Origin: Methyloversatilis universalis FAM5
GTDB taxonomy: Bacteria > Pseudomonadota > Gammaproteobacteria > Burkholderiales > Rhodocyclaceae
DNA length: 64,000 bases
Direction of reading: 5' to 3'
Assembly: GCF_000214035.2 (NCBI RefSeq)
Contig: NZ_AFHG01000059.1
Span: 186,001-250,000 of the forward strand
The notes below the pieces were generated by a model, which was not told the origin of the DNA, searched no databases, and saw nothing but the letters and a program-made list of their open reading frames with translations. A program made the position numbers and the translations under genes. Shown here one piece after another: positions 9,266 through 18,499 of this stretch (its first letter is position 1; every line of letters begins with the position of its first letter).

Positions 9266-10192
9266 TCAGGCGAGCCAGTCGCGCGGCGGCAGGTAGTCGG
9301 TGTAGAGCTTCGCTTCCGGCGAGCCGTCTTCCGGATGCCAGTCGTAGCGCCACTTCACCACCGGCGGCATCGACATCAGGATGGATTCGGTGCGGCCGCC
9401 CGACTGCAGGCCGAACAGCGTGCCGCGGTCGAACACCAGATTGAATTCGACATAGCGGCCGCGGCGGTAGGCCTGGAAGTCGCGTTCGCGTTCGCCGTAG
9501 GGCAGGTCGCGACGGCGCTGCACGATGGGCAGATAGGCCTCGAGGAAGGCCTCGCCGACCGCCTGCGTCAGGCCGTAGGCCTGATCGAATTCCACCGTGC
9601 CGTCGGCACCCAGATCGTCGAAGAACACGCCGCCGATGCCGCGTGCCTCCTTGCGGTGCTTGAGATGGAAATACTCGTCGCACCACTGCTTGTAGCGCGC
9701 CCAGGTGTCGCTGCCGTAGGGCGCAAGCGCATCGCGGCAGGTGCGGTGGAAGTGCGCCGCGTCCTCCTCGAAACCGTAGTAGGGCGTCAGATCCATGCCG
9801 CCGCCAAACCACCACACCGCGTCGCCGTCCTGCGGCTGGGCGGTGAAGAAGCGCACGTTCAGATGCACGGTCGGCACATAGGGGTTGCGCGGGTGCAGCA
9901 CCAGCGACACGCCCATCGCCTCGAACGATGCACCGGCCAGATCGGCGCGGTGGGCGGAGGCGGACGGCGGCAGGCGGTCGCCGCGCACATGCGAGAAATT
10001 GCAGCCGCCGCGCTCGAACAGCTTGCCTTCCTCGATCAGCCGGGTACGGCCGTCGCCCTGCAGGCGCTCTTCCGGGCCGCGCACCCAGCCGTCGGTCAGG
10101 AAGGGCGAGCCGTCGGCCGTTTCAAGGCCGGCGATGATGCGATCCTGGAGATCCAGCAGCCAGGCGCGGACCTGTTCCGCCCGCGTACTCAT
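9266..10192 (-). CDS. hemF: Oxygen-dependent coproporphyrinogen III oxidase
   Basis: 308-residue cytosolic enzyme that decarboxylates two propionates of coproporphyrinogen III to vinyl groups using O2. The family signatures [17 protein letters not shown] and [18 protein letters not shown] are intact, as are the FDDLGADG and [14 protein letters not shown] blocks. The start at 10192 ([11 protein letters not shown]) overlaps the purD stop by four bases, so it is translationally coupled to the purine genes and not to the hem operon 3 kb away. An oxygen-independent alternative (HemN) is not in the window. Confidence 0.97.
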   Translation of the reverse strand: MSTRAEQVRAWLLDLQDRIIAGLETADGSPFLTDGWVRGPEERLQGDGRTRLIEEGKLFERGGCNFSHVRGDRLPPSASAHRADLAGASFEAMGVSLVLHPRNPYVPTVHLNVRFFTAQPQDGDAVWWFGGGMDLTPYYGFEEDAAHFHRTCRDALAPYGSDTWARYKQWCDEYFHLKHRKEARGIGGVFFDDLGADGTVEFDQAYGLTQAVGEAFLEAYLPIVQRRRDLPYGERERDFQAYRRGRYVEFNLVFDRGTLFGLQSGGRTESILMSMPPVVKWRYDWHPEDGSPEAKLYTDYLPPRDWLA

Positions 10193-11451
10193 CGCCGCAC
10201 CGCCCGGTGGCCGATGTCGCGGCGGAACTGGGCGCCGTCGAACTGGATCTGGTCGCACAGCGCGTAGGCGGCGCGTTGCGCCTGTTTCACCGTGTCGCCG
10301 AGTGCGGTCACGCACAGCACGCGGCCGCCGCTGGTGACCACCGCTTCATCCTGATTTGCGGTGCCGGCGTGGAACACGTGGCTGTCCTCGGTGGCGGCCG
10401 GCAGTCCGGTGATGACGTCACCCTTGCGCGGCGCTTCCGGATAGCCGGCCGACGCCATCACGACGCCGAGCGCCACCCGGCGGTCCCAGTCGGTGCTGGC
10501 TTCGGACAGGCGATACTCCAGCGCCGCCTCGACCAGATCGACCAGATCGGTCTTCAGCCGCATCATGATGGGCTGGGTTTCCGGGTCGCCCATGCGACAG
10601 TTGAATTCCAGCACCTTGATGTCGCCCTCCGGCGAAATCATCAGGCCGGCGTACAGGAAGCCGGTGTAGGGCAGGCCGTCCAGCGCCATGCCGGTGAGCA
10701 CAGGCTGGATCACCTCGCGCATCACGCGTGCATGGATTTCCGGCGTGACCACCGGTGCCGGGGAATAGGCGCCCATGCCGCCGGTGTTCGGGCCGGCGTC
10801 GCCGTCGAGCAGGCGCTTGTGGTCCTGGCTGGTGGCCAGCGGCAGCGCGCTCTGGCCGTCGCACATGACGATGAAGCTGGCTTCCTCGCCGTGCAGGAAC
10901 TCCTCGATCACCACCCGCGACTTGCCACCGTCGTCGCCCGGCAGCATGGCGCCGATGGCAGCGTGCGCCTCGGTCAGCGTCATCGCCACCACCACGCCCT
11001 TGCCGGCGGCCAGGCCGTCGGCCTTGATCACGATGGGCGCACCCTTCTCGTCGACATAGGCGCGCGCCGCGGCCGCGTCGGTGAAGGTCTGGTACCAGGC
11101 GGTCGGGATGTTGTTGCGCACCATGAACTGCTTGGCGAAGTCCTTGGAGCTTTCCAGCTGGGCCGCCTTGCGGGTCGGGCCGAACACCTTCAGGCCGCGC
11201 ACCCGGAAACAGTCCACGACGCCAGCGGCCAGCGGCGCTTCCGGGCCGACCACGGTGAAGGCGATGTTCTCGTTCTCGACGAAGCTGATCAGCTCGGCGA
11301 AATCGGTGATCGGCAGATTCTCGATATTGGGTTCGAGTGCGGTGCCGGCATTGCCCGGCGCCACATAGACCTTCTGCACGCGCGGGCTCTGCGCGAGTTT
11401 CCAGGCGATGGCGTGTTCGCGGCCGCCCGAACCGATGACCAGCAGTTTCAT
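10189..11451 (-). CDS. purD: Phosphoribosylamine-glycine ligase (GAR synthetase)
   Basis: 420-residue ATP-grasp enzyme for the second step of de novo purine synthesis. The N-terminal [18 protein letters not shown] motif, the ATP-grasp core [17 protein letters not shown] and [11 protein letters not shown], and the metal-binding [11 protein letters not shown] block are present and at usual spacing. The start at 11451 (MKLLVIGSG) has an excellent GAGGAAGGA ribosome-binding sequence eight bases upstream. It lies 34 bases downstream of purH and overlaps hemF, in the order dusB-fis-purH-purD-hemF. Confidence 0.98.
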   Translation of the reverse strand: MKLLVIGSGGREHAIAWKLAQSPRVQKVYVAPGNAGTALEPNIENLPITDFAELISFVENENIAFTVVGPEAPLAAGVVDCFRVRGLKVFGPTRKAAQLESSKDFAKQFMVRNNIPTAWYQTFTDAAAARAYVDEKGAPIVIKADGLAAGKGVVVAMTLTEAHAAIGAMLPGDDGGKSRVVIEEFLHGEEASFIVMCDGQSALPLATSQDHKRLLDGDAGPNTGGMGAYSPAPVVTPEIHARVMREVIQPVLTGMALDGLPYTGFLYAGLMISPEGDIKVLEFNCRMGDPETQPIMMRLKTDLVDLVEAALEYRLSEASTDWDRRVALGVVMASAGYPEAPRKGDVITGLPAATEDSHVFHAGTANQDEAVVTSGGRVLCVTALGDTVKQAQRAAYALCDQIQFDGAQFRRDIGHRAVRR

Positions 11452-11485
11452 GTCGCGTCCTTCCTCAATCGTGCGCGGGTACAGC

Positions 11486-13075
11486 TCAGTGACGGAAGTG
11501 GCGGGTGCCGGTGAATACCATGGCCAGACCATGCTCGTCGGCGGCGGCGATCACTTCCTCGTCGCGCATGCTGCCGCCCGGCTGGATGATGGCTTTCGCG
11601 CCGGCTTCGGCCAGCACGTCCACACCATCGCGGAACGGGAAGAAGGCGTCGGACGCCACCACCGAACCGGCGATGGTCAGGCCGGCGTGTTCCGCCTTGA
11701 TCCGTGCGATGCGCGTCGAGTCAACGCGGCTCATCTGGCCGGCGCCGACACCGACCGTTGCGCCGTCGCGGCAATACACGATGGCGTTCGACTTCACGTA
11801 CATGGCGACGCGCCAGGCGAAGGTGAGGTCAGTCATTTCCTGTGCGGTCGGCGCGCGCTTCGTGACCACCTTGAGGCGACCTTCCAGCGATTCCGGTTCG
11901 TCCGCGGTCTGGATCAGCAGGCCGGAGCCGACCCGCTTCACGTCATGCAGGTTGCGGCCGCGCGCCCAGGCGGTCGCGCCCTTCGGATCGACGCCGTCGA
12001 GCGGAATTTCCAGCACGCGCACATTGGCCTTGGCGGCCAGCAGTTTCAGCGCGTCGGCGGTGAAGGCCGGCGCCATCAGCACTTCGACGAACTGGCCGCT
12101 GACCGCTTCGGCGGTGGCGGCGTCGACCGGGGTGTTGAAGGCGATGATGCCGCCGAAGGCCGAGGTCGGATCGGTGGCGAAGGCCTTGCGATAGGCCTCA
12201 AGCGGGGTGGCGCCGAGCGCCACGCCACAGGGATTGGCGTGCTTGACGATGACGCAGGCGCCGGTGTCGAAGCTCTTGACGCATTCCCAGGCGGCGTCGC
12301 CGTCGGCGATGTTGTTGTACGACAGTTCCTTGCCCTGCAGCTGTTTCGCGCTGACCAGCGAACCCGGCGCCGGGTAGAGGTCGCGGTAGAAGGCGGCGCG
12401 CTGGTGCGGGTTTTCGCCGTAGCGCAGGTCCTGGATCTTGACGAAGCGGCCGTTCGACTGCGCCGGGAACTCGCTGCGCGTGCCGTCGGCGTTCAGCGCC
12501 GACAGGTAGTCGCTGATCGCCGCGTCGTAGTTCGAAATGCGGTTGAACGCGGCCACCGACAGCGCGAAGCGGGTGGCGTCGGACAGCGCGCCGGTCGCGC
12601 GCAGTTCGTCGAGCACGCCGGCGTACTGCGAGGCGTCGGTCAGCACGCCGACACCACGCCAGTTCTTGGCGGCGGAGCGCACCATGGCCGGGCCGCCGAT
12701 GTCGATGTTCTCGATCGCGTCTTCCAGCGTGCAGCCGGCCTTGGCCACGGTCGCCTCGAACGGGTACAGATTCACCACCAGCAGATCGATGGTCGGAATG
12801 TCGTGTTCCGCCAGCGCCTGCATGTGGGCCTCGACTTCACGCCGGGCGAGCAGGCCGCCGTGGATGCGCGGGTGCAGCGTCTTCACGCGGCCATCCAGCA
12901 TTTCCGGGAAGCCGGTGTGGTCGGCCACCTCGGTCACCTTCAGGCCGGCGTTGGCCAGCAGTTGTGCGGTGCCGCCGGTGGACAGCAGTTCGATGCCGAG
13001 CCCGGTCAGGGCGGTGGCGAATTCAACGATGCCGGTCTTGTCGGACACGCTGATCAATGCACGCTGTACTTTCAT
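11486..13075 (-). CDS. purH: Bifunctional AICAR formyltransferase / IMP cyclohydrolase
   Basis: 529-residue enzyme for the last two steps of IMP synthesis. The N-terminal IMP cyclohydrolase domain (about residues 1-195) has [24 protein letters not shown] and [16 protein letters not shown]. The C-terminal AICAR transformylase domain has the catalytic Lys-His motif [14 protein letters not shown] and the [24 protein letters not shown] block. Length and domain order match the family exactly. It sits 54 bases downstream of fis on the same strand. Confidence 0.98.
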   Translation of the reverse strand: MKVQRALISVSDKTGIVEFATALTGLGIELLSTGGTAQLLANAGLKVTEVADHTGFPEMLDGRVKTLHPRIHGGLLARREVEAHMQALAEHDIPTIDLLVVNLYPFEATVAKAGCTLEDAIENIDIGGPAMVRSAAKNWRGVGVLTDASQYAGVLDELRATGALSDATRFALSVAAFNRISNYDAAISDYLSALNADGTRSEFPAQSNGRFVKIQDLRYGENPHQRAAFYRDLYPAPGSLVSAKQLQGKELSYNNIADGDAAWECVKSFDTGACVIVKHANPCGVALGATPLEAYRKAFATDPTSAFGGIIAFNTPVDAATAEAVSGQFVEVLMAPAFTADALKLLAAKANVRVLEIPLDGVDPKGATAWARGRNLHDVKRVGSGLLIQTADEPESLEGRLKVVTKRAPTAQEMTDLTFAWRVAMYVKSNAIVYCRDGATVGVGAGQMSRVDSTRIARIKAEHAGLTIAGSVVASDAFFPFRDGVDVLAEAGAKAIIQPGGSMRDEEVIAAADEHGLAMVFTGTRHFRH

Positions 13076-13129
13076 GCGCTATTCCGGTGGGAAGTTGAGG
13101 AATGGGGTCAGGACTCTGGACGGCGGGCG

Positions 13130-13366
13130 TCAGAGCATGCCGTGGTCGGTGAGCTTGCGACGCAGCGTATTGCGGTTCATGCCCAGCATGTCGGCGGCGC
13201 GGGTCTGGTTGCCTTCGGCTTCACGCATGACCACCTCGAGCATCGGGCGCTCCATCTGGCGCAGCACCATGTCATAGAGGCCGCTCGGCGGTTCCCCGTC
13301 CAGATCACGGAAATATCGTTCCAGCGAGTGTCTTACGCACTCGGCAATGTCACTGCGTCCGCTCAT
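13130..13366 (-). CDS. fis: Fis-family nucleoid-associated DNA-binding protein
   Basis: 78-residue DNA-bending protein. The C-terminal half holds the Fis helix-turn-helix: VVMREAEGNQTRAADMLGMNRNTLRRKL. The N-terminal beta-hairpin arm found in the 98-residue enterobacterial Fis is shorter here, as is usual in betaproteobacteria. The gene follows dusB by 47 bases, the conserved dusB-fis arrangement, and precedes purH. It probably controls rRNA and metabolic genes by growth phase. Confidence 0.95.
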   Translation of the reverse strand: MSGRSDIAECVRHSLERYFRDLDGEPPSGLYDMVLRQMERPMLEVVMREAEGNQTRAADMLGMNRNTLRRKLTDHGML

Positions 13367-13413
13367 GGCGGCGTCTCCCTGATGGTCGGTGCTGAGTGCG
13401 CCCGGTCGGGCGT

Positions 13414-14445
13414 TCAGGCGGCCAGTTCCTGCGCGTCGTCGTCGGCATCCGGCTCGTAGGCGAGCCTGTCGTTGTCGGCCGCCATGCGGCCGAAGAACTC
13501 GTCGATCGCCGCCATCTGCGCGTCCGTCGTTTCCAGACGGTTCATCGCGTGGCGGAAGGCGGCCGATCCGACCAGTCCCTTGGTGTACCAGGAGATGTGC
13601 TTGCGGGCGATGCGCAGGCCGCTCTCGGCGCCGTAAAAACCGTACAGGTCTTCAACGTGCTCGCGGCACACGCGGTGGATTTCGCTCACCTCGGGCGGCG
13701 CCAGCAGTTCGCCGGTGGCCAGGAAGTGCTCGATCTCGCGGAATATCCAGGGGCGGCCCTGGGCGGCGCGGCCGACCATGACGCCGTCAGCGCCGCTGAT
13801 GTCCAGCACTTCGCGTGCCTTCTGCGGCGTGGTGATGTCGCCGTTGGCGATCACCGGAATGCTGACCGCCGCCTTCACGGTGCGGATGGTGTCGTACTCG
13901 GCGTGGCCGGTGTACTGGTCGGCCCGGGTACGGCCGTGGATGGCCAGCGCGCGGATGCCGCACTGTTCGGCCATGCGCGCCAGCATCGGCGCGTTCTTGT
14001 TCGCGCGGTTCCAGCCGGTGCGCATCTTCAGCGTGACCGGCGTGTCCGGCACCGCCTGCACCACCGCCTCCAGGATGCGCGCGACCAGCGGTTCGTCCTG
14101 CATCAGCGCGGAGCCGGCCATCACGTTGCAGATCTTCTTGGCCGGACAGCCCATGTTGATGTCGATGATCTGGGCGCCGCGGTCCACGTTGTGGCGGGCG
14201 GCGTCGGCCATCATCTTCGGGTCGGCGCCGGCGATCTGCACCGAGATCGGTGCCACCTCGCCGTCGTGGTTCGCCCGACGCTGGGTCTTCGCGCTGCCGT
14301 ACAGCAGCGAGTTGGAGGTGACCATTTCGGACACTGCGAGTCCGGCGCCCAGCTTCTTGCACAGCTGGCGGAAGGGGCGGTCGGTCACGCCGGCCATGGG
14401 CGCGACGAACAGATTGTTTCGCAGATTGAAGCCGACGAACTGCAT
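13414..14445 (-). CDS. dusB: tRNA-dihydrouridine synthase B
   Basis: 343-residue FMN enzyme that reduces uridines in the tRNA D loop. FMN/substrate motifs are VAPMAGVTDRPFRQLCK near residue 12, SVQIAGADPKMM, IDINMGCPAKKICN with the catalytic Cys of the GCP motif, TLKMRTGW, IHGRTRADQYTG and VIANGDI, and GADGVMVGRAAQGRPWIF. The start is ATG 14445 (MQFVGFNLRNN); the frame extends upstream but without family similarity. It is the promoter-proximal gene of dusB-fis-purH-purD-hemF, with about 97 bp of non-coding DNA before it. Confidence 0.97.
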   Translation of the reverse strand: MQFVGFNLRNNLFVAPMAGVTDRPFRQLCKKLGAGLAVSEMVTSNSLLYGSAKTQRRANHDGEVAPISVQIAGADPKMMADAARHNVDRGAQIIDINMGCPAKKICNVMAGSALMQDEPLVARILEAVVQAVPDTPVTLKMRTGWNRANKNAPMLARMAEQCGIRALAIHGRTRADQYTGHAEYDTIRTVKAAVSIPVIANGDITTPQKAREVLDISGADGVMVGRAAQGRPWIFREIEHFLATGELLAPPEVSEIHRVCREHVEDLYGFYGAESGLRIARKHISWYTKGLVGSAAFRHAMNRLETTDAQMAAIDEFFGRMAADNDRLAYEPDADDDAQELAA

Positions 14446-14542
14446 GCTTGGACGGGGCGGTGGACAAACGGGCAAGGGCGGGATTCTACCGCGATGCGGC
14501 GGCGCGGCGAAATGTCGCGCCATCGGGCGTGCGGCCTGTCAC

Positions 14543-15736
14543 TCATTCCGTGGCGGGGACGCCGAAGGCGGTGTCCAGGTCACGCTGCAGATCCGGCCGC
14601 GCGGCCAGCACGCGACGTGTTTCACCGGCCCAGTCGGCGGCCGCGGCGGCTGGCGTGAGCAGGCGGCCGAAGTCGTCATCCGGCGGCGTGACCGGCGCCA
14701 GTGCCCGGGCCAGCATGCGCGCACCGAGCGTGGCCTTGAAATGGCCGCCTTCCCAGTAGCCGCGGGTGATGGTGCGTCGGTCGCCGGCAGCCGGCACTGC
14801 TTCCGCTCGGTCCGCACCCGGCAGCGAGAAGTCCCAGGCACGCACCTGTACGCCGCGCGCCGCCGCGGCGGCCACGGTGTCGGCCACCACCCGCTTCCAG
14901 TCGCTCACTTCGCGATCCATCCGCTCGCGCGCCAGCGCGCCGAGGATGTGCATGTGATAGGGGTAGGTCATGACCTCGACCCGCATGCCGTGCTCGCCGG
15001 CGATGTCGAGCAGGCGCCGCAGGGCCACGAAATCCTCGGTCGCCGGCAGATCCTGCGGCCAGTGACGGCCACGGATGCGCTTCACGTTCTCTGCCGCCCG
15101 CTGGCGGAACAGCGCCCGGTAGCCATCACGGGCGGCCAGCGCGACATAGTCGTGCAGCGGATTGAAGCCGTCGTCGCGCAGCGTGGCGGCAAAGCGGTCG
15201 CGCTGCGCGTAAAGCGTGCGTACGCTGTCGGTGGTGGCGGCCAGCGTGATCAGGCTCTGCGTCATCACCGTGCGCTGGCGCTGCCAGGCATCGGTGCGCG
15301 GATACCACTTTCCATCGCCGTCCGGCGGATTCAGCGCGTCGAACAGTTCCACCCCCACCACCAGCAGCCGCGGCCGGATGCCGGCTTCCAGCAGCGTTTC
15401 CAGATAGCGCACCTGGCTGGTCAGCGCAGCGCCTGGCTCCGCCATGTTGAAGGGCCGCGCAGCGAGTGCCGTCAGTGCCGGGTCGGACGGGTCAAGACCG
15501 ATGTCCGCGCGTGAATTGCCGAGGATGAGCGCGTCCGGCGCCCGGCGCAGCGCACGCGACAGCTTCAGTTCGCCGAGAAGGCGTTCGGGCCGGATCTTGA
15601 CCGCGTTCACGCCCTCGAAGCGCGGGCCGTCGTGCAGGCCCCAGGGATCGATCAGGCGGTTGAAGGCCACCGCCAGCCCCATGGCCAGCAGCAGCGTGAG
15701 CAGCCAGATGCGGGCGAATCGCGTGCGTGGCGCCAT
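14543..15736 (-). CDS. SGNH/DltD/AlgX-like membrane-anchored protein paired with MBOAT
   Basis: 397 residues with one N-terminal membrane anchor (IWLLTLLLAMGLAVAF), then a periplasmic domain. The motif LILGNSRADIGLD resembles block I of SGNH-type partners (GxSR/GNSR), and later blocks include LLVVGVELFDAL and TYPYHMHI. Such proteins (AlgJ/AlgX/DltD/PatB-like) cooperate with MBOAT transferases to move acyl groups onto extracellular polymers. The frame also opens at a GTG (15739), but the adjacent ATG is preferred. The MBOAT gene ends three bases upstream. The substrate cannot be told from sequence, since no polymer synthase lies nearby. Confidence 0.75.
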   Translation of the reverse strand: MAPRTRFARIWLLTLLLAMGLAVAFNRLIDPWGLHDGPRFEGVNAVKIRPERLLGELKLSRALRRAPDALILGNSRADIGLDPSDPALTALAARPFNMAEPGAALTSQVRYLETLLEAGIRPRLLVVGVELFDALNPPDGDGKWYPRTDAWQRQRTVMTQSLITLAATTDSVRTLYAQRDRFAATLRDDGFNPLHDYVALAARDGYRALFRQRAAENVKRIRGRHWPQDLPATEDFVALRRLLDIAGEHGMRVEVMTYPYHMHILGALARERMDREVSDWKRVVADTVAAAAARGVQVRAWDFSLPGADRAEAVPAAGDRRTITRGYWEGGHFKATLGARMLARALAPVTPPDDDFGRLLTPAAAAADWAGETRRVLAARPDLQRDLDTAFGVPATE

Positions 15737-15739
15737 CAC

Positions 15740-17239
15740 TCAGAACTGGAAGTAGAGGAATTCGGACGGTCGCGACAGCGACAGCACGCACACCGTGCTG
15801 GCCAGGCCCAGGCCGACTGCCCACCGTCTGCTCAGCCGGAAACGCAGGCCGCCGGACGGTGCCACGCGTTCGATGGCCGGACGCAGCCTGGCGTGGATCT
15901 GCTGGGTGTTCGGGCACAGGAAGGCGATCAGTGCGGCCACTGTCACCCAGCCCCAGGTGGCGATGAACTGCTCGCCGCCGCCCGGATGGAAGCGGACACC
16001 GGCGGCCGCCAGCATCGGGGCGGCACCGCCGGTCAGCCGTCCCACCGCCTCGGGCAGCGCCACGCCGTGCAGGCCGGCCATGCCGGCAAGCAGGTCGAGT
16101 GCGCCGTGCAGCGTGGTGGCCCGGAAAAACACCCAGGCCACCACCACCGCGGCGAAGGTCAGCGCCACCGCCAGCGGTCGCGGCAGCCGGAAACGGGCGG
16201 ACCAGGCGTGCTGCACGCACAGATAGGCGCCGTGCAGTCCGCCCCACAGCAGGAAGTTCCAGCCTGCGCCGTGCCAGAGGCCGCCGAGCAGCATGGTGGT
16301 CATCAGGTTGGCGTAGCGCCGCACCGGTCCGTGCTTGTTGCCGCCGAGCGGGATGTAGAGGTAGTCGCGCAGGAAGCGCGACAGCGTCATGTGCCAGCGC
16401 CGCCAGAAGTCGGAAATCGTCGCCGCCTTGTAGGGCGAATCGAAGTTCAGCGGCAGCTTCACGCCGAACAGCCGCGACAGGCCGATCGCCATGTCGGAAT
16501 AGCCGGAGAAGTCGAAGTAGAGCTGGAAGGTATAGGCCAGCACGCCGCCCCATGCGGTCAGCAGCCCGGGATGTGCGTCACCCTCGAACACCGCACCGGC
16601 GAGCGGTGCCAGGTTGTCGGCCAGCAGCACCTTCTTGGCCAGGCCGAACACGAAAATGCTGCTGCCGATCAGGACGTTGTTGAGCCGCAGCCGGTAATTC
16701 CGCGCCTGTTCGAACTGCGACATCATTTCGCCGTGATGCAGCACCGGGCCGGCGATCAGGTGCGGGAAGTAGGTGACGAACAGCGCGTAATGGACCAGCC
16801 GCGTTTCGTGCACCTTGCCGGCCCAGGCATCGACCAGGAAGGCGATCTGGGTGAAGGTGAAGAAGGAAATGCCCAGCGGCAGGATCAGTTCGGGCACCGG
16901 CAGGCCGAGGCCGGCCAGACGGTTGGCGCTGTCGATGAACAGCGCGCTGTATTTGTACACCACCAGCAGCGCCAGATCGGCCCCGATGCCCAGCGCGAGC
17001 AGGCGGCCGGCGGCGGGCCGGCCGGTACGGGCGGCGATGGCACGCCCGGTCGCGTAGTTGAACAGGATGGAGCCCAGCAGCAGCGGCAGGTAGCGTGCGT
17101 CCCACCAGCCGTAGAAGAACAGCGAAGCGAGCGTCAGCCAGCCGGCCGCCAGCGTGACCGAACGCCGTCCGAGCAGGACGTAGCCGGCCAGCGCGACCGG
17201 CAGGAAGGCGAACAGAAAGGCGTAGGAATTGAACAGCAT
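15740..17239 (-). CDS. MBOAT-family O-acyltransferase (AlgI/DltB-like)
   Basis: 499-residue polytopic membrane enzyme. It begins MLFNSYAFLFAFLPVAL, the usual MBOAT start, and has FFYGWWDARYLPLL, LPLGISFFTFTQIAFLVD and the core SDFWRRWHMTLSRFLRDYLYIPLGGN. The catalytic His of LGGLWHGAGWNF is at residue 323. These are hallmarks of AlgI-type transferases that pass acyl groups across the inner membrane to an SGNH-type partner, here the directly adjacent gene. Alginate genes are absent from the window, so the acceptor may be another exopolymer or a cell-wall component. Confidence 0.92.
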   Translation of the reverse strand: MLFNSYAFLFAFLPVALAGYVLLGRRSVTLAAGWLTLASLFFYGWWDARYLPLLLGSILFNYATGRAIAARTGRPAAGRLLALGIGADLALLVVYKYSALFIDSANRLAGLGLPVPELILPLGISFFTFTQIAFLVDAWAGKVHETRLVHYALFVTYFPHLIAGPVLHHGEMMSQFEQARNYRLRLNNVLIGSSIFVFGLAKKVLLADNLAPLAGAVFEGDAHPGLLTAWGGVLAYTFQLYFDFSGYSDMAIGLSRLFGVKLPLNFDSPYKAATISDFWRRWHMTLSRFLRDYLYIPLGGNKHGPVRRYANLMTTMLLGGLWHGAGWNFLLWGGLHGAYLCVQHAWSARFRLPRPLAVALTFAAVVVAWVFFRATTLHGALDLLAGMAGLHGVALPEAVGRLTGGAAPMLAAAGVRFHPGGGEQFIATWGWVTVAALIAFLCPNTQQIHARLRPAIERVAPSGGLRFRLSRRWAVGLGLASTVCVLSLSRPSEFLYFQF

Positions 17240-17323
17240 GCGCGGTGCCGGCGTGGGGTGCGACGCATTCTAGGCAGCCGCCCCCGTGCCGGCGCGCAAC
17301 TGTGTCACTGTCATCGCGACGGG

Positions 17324-18499
17324 CTACCAGCCGCGGGCACCGAACATCATGCGCCGGCCTACGAACTGCCGGGCCGGCGGGAAAGCGTCCAGCAGCGCCA
17401 GCGCAGCGCCGCGGGCGTGGCCGGCGAGCGGGCCGAGCAGCGGGGCGCCGGCACCCAGCGTGAAGACGCGGGCAAGGAAATCGGTGAAACCGCCGGTGGC
17501 GGCGCGGTCGGTGCGGCGCAGCCGGGCGTAGCGGGCGAGCGCCTCGTCCAGGGCACCGTCCTGGCGGGCGAGGGAGGGCAGCAGGCATTCAGCCAGCTGG
17601 CCGACGTCGCGCAGTGCGAGGTTCAGGCCCTGGCCGGCCACCGGGTGCAGGGTCTGCGCCGCGTTGCCCAGCCAGACCTGACGGCCGCGCACGATGTCGG
17701 CGCGCATGCGCAGCGCCAGTGGCCAGGCGCCCCGCGGTCCGAGCGCGGTGAAGCGCACCCGGCCGCCGACCGCGTCGCTCAGCCGCTGCATGAAGCGGGC
17801 GTCGGTCTCGTCGCGCAGCGCTTCTGCCTCGGCGGCGTCGCAGGTATAGACCACCGCGTAGTCGCGGCCGCAGGGCAGCAGCGCCACCGGGCCGTGCGGC
17901 GTGAAGCGCTCGTAGGCGACGTGGCCGTGCGGCGAGGCCGGGGTGGCCAGCGCGATCACCGCGTGCTGGCCGTAGTCGCGGCTGCGCGCCAGCGCCTCGT
18001 CATCGGCGACCCGGCCTTCGCACCACAGCAGCACGCGCGCCCGTACCAGGCCGTCGGCGGTGGATACCTCGATCGCGTCACCGTCCTCGCGCGCGCCGGT
18101 GACCGCGAGCCCGTAGCGGATGTCCAGATCCAGCGCGGCGGCGCGGGTGCGCAGCGCGCGCACCAGACTGCCTGCGCGGGCCACATGGCCGAGCGCGTCC
18201 AGACCGAAATCGGCGGCGCGCAGTTCGGTGCGGCCGAAATGGCCGCGCTGCGAAATGTGTATGGTGCCGATCGGCGTGGCGTCGGCCGCCGGCCAGGCCT
18301 GCAGCGTACGCAGGATGTCGCGCGAGCCGGCCGACAGCGCGATCACACGGCTGTCCTCGAGCGCGCGCCCGGCGCTGCCGGCGTCGGCCACCTGCACGGT
18401 CAGGCCGGCGGCGCGCAGCGCACAGCCGGTGGCCAGACCGACCGGGCCGGCGCCGACGATGAAGGCGTCGAGCACCGGCGGGGTGGCCGCGTCGTTCAT
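17324..18499 (-). CDS. ubiH: UbiH/UbiF-family FAD-dependent ubiquinone hydroxylase
   Basis: 391-residue flavoprotein monooxygenase. It has the N-terminal Rossmann motif FIVGAGPVGLATGCAL, a central LLWCEGRVADDEA segment in place of the usual DG motif, and the second FAD motif VWLGNAAQTLHPVAGQGLNLALRD. These are diagnostic of the UbiH/UbiF/UbiI/Coq6 family that hydroxylates the ubiquinone ring. Its start overlaps the pepP stop by four bases; pepP-ubiH is a well-known proteobacterial pair. Which ring position is oxidised cannot be decided from sequence alone. Confidence 0.9.
   Translation of the reverse strand: MNDAATPPVLDAFIVGAGPVGLATGCALRAAGLTVQVADAGSAGRALEDSRVIALSAGSRDILRTLQAWPAADATPIGTIHISQRGHFGRTELRAADFGLDALGHVARAGSLVRALRTRAAALDLDIRYGLAVTGAREDGDAIEVSTADGLVRARVLLWCEGRVADDEALARSRDYGQHAVIALATPASPHGHVAYERFTPHGPVALLPCGRDYAVVYTCDAAEAEALRDETDARFMQRLSDAVGGRVRFTALGPRGAWPLALRMRADIVRGRQVWLGNAAQTLHPVAGQGLNLALRDVGQLAECLLPSLARQDGALDEALARYARLRRTDRAATGGFTDFLARVFTLGAGAPLLGPLAGHARGAALALLDAFPPARQFVGRRMMFGARGW

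Noticed and set aside
11408-13459. Open frame of 683 codons opposite purH
   Set aside because: Antisense shadow of a well-conserved purine enzyme.
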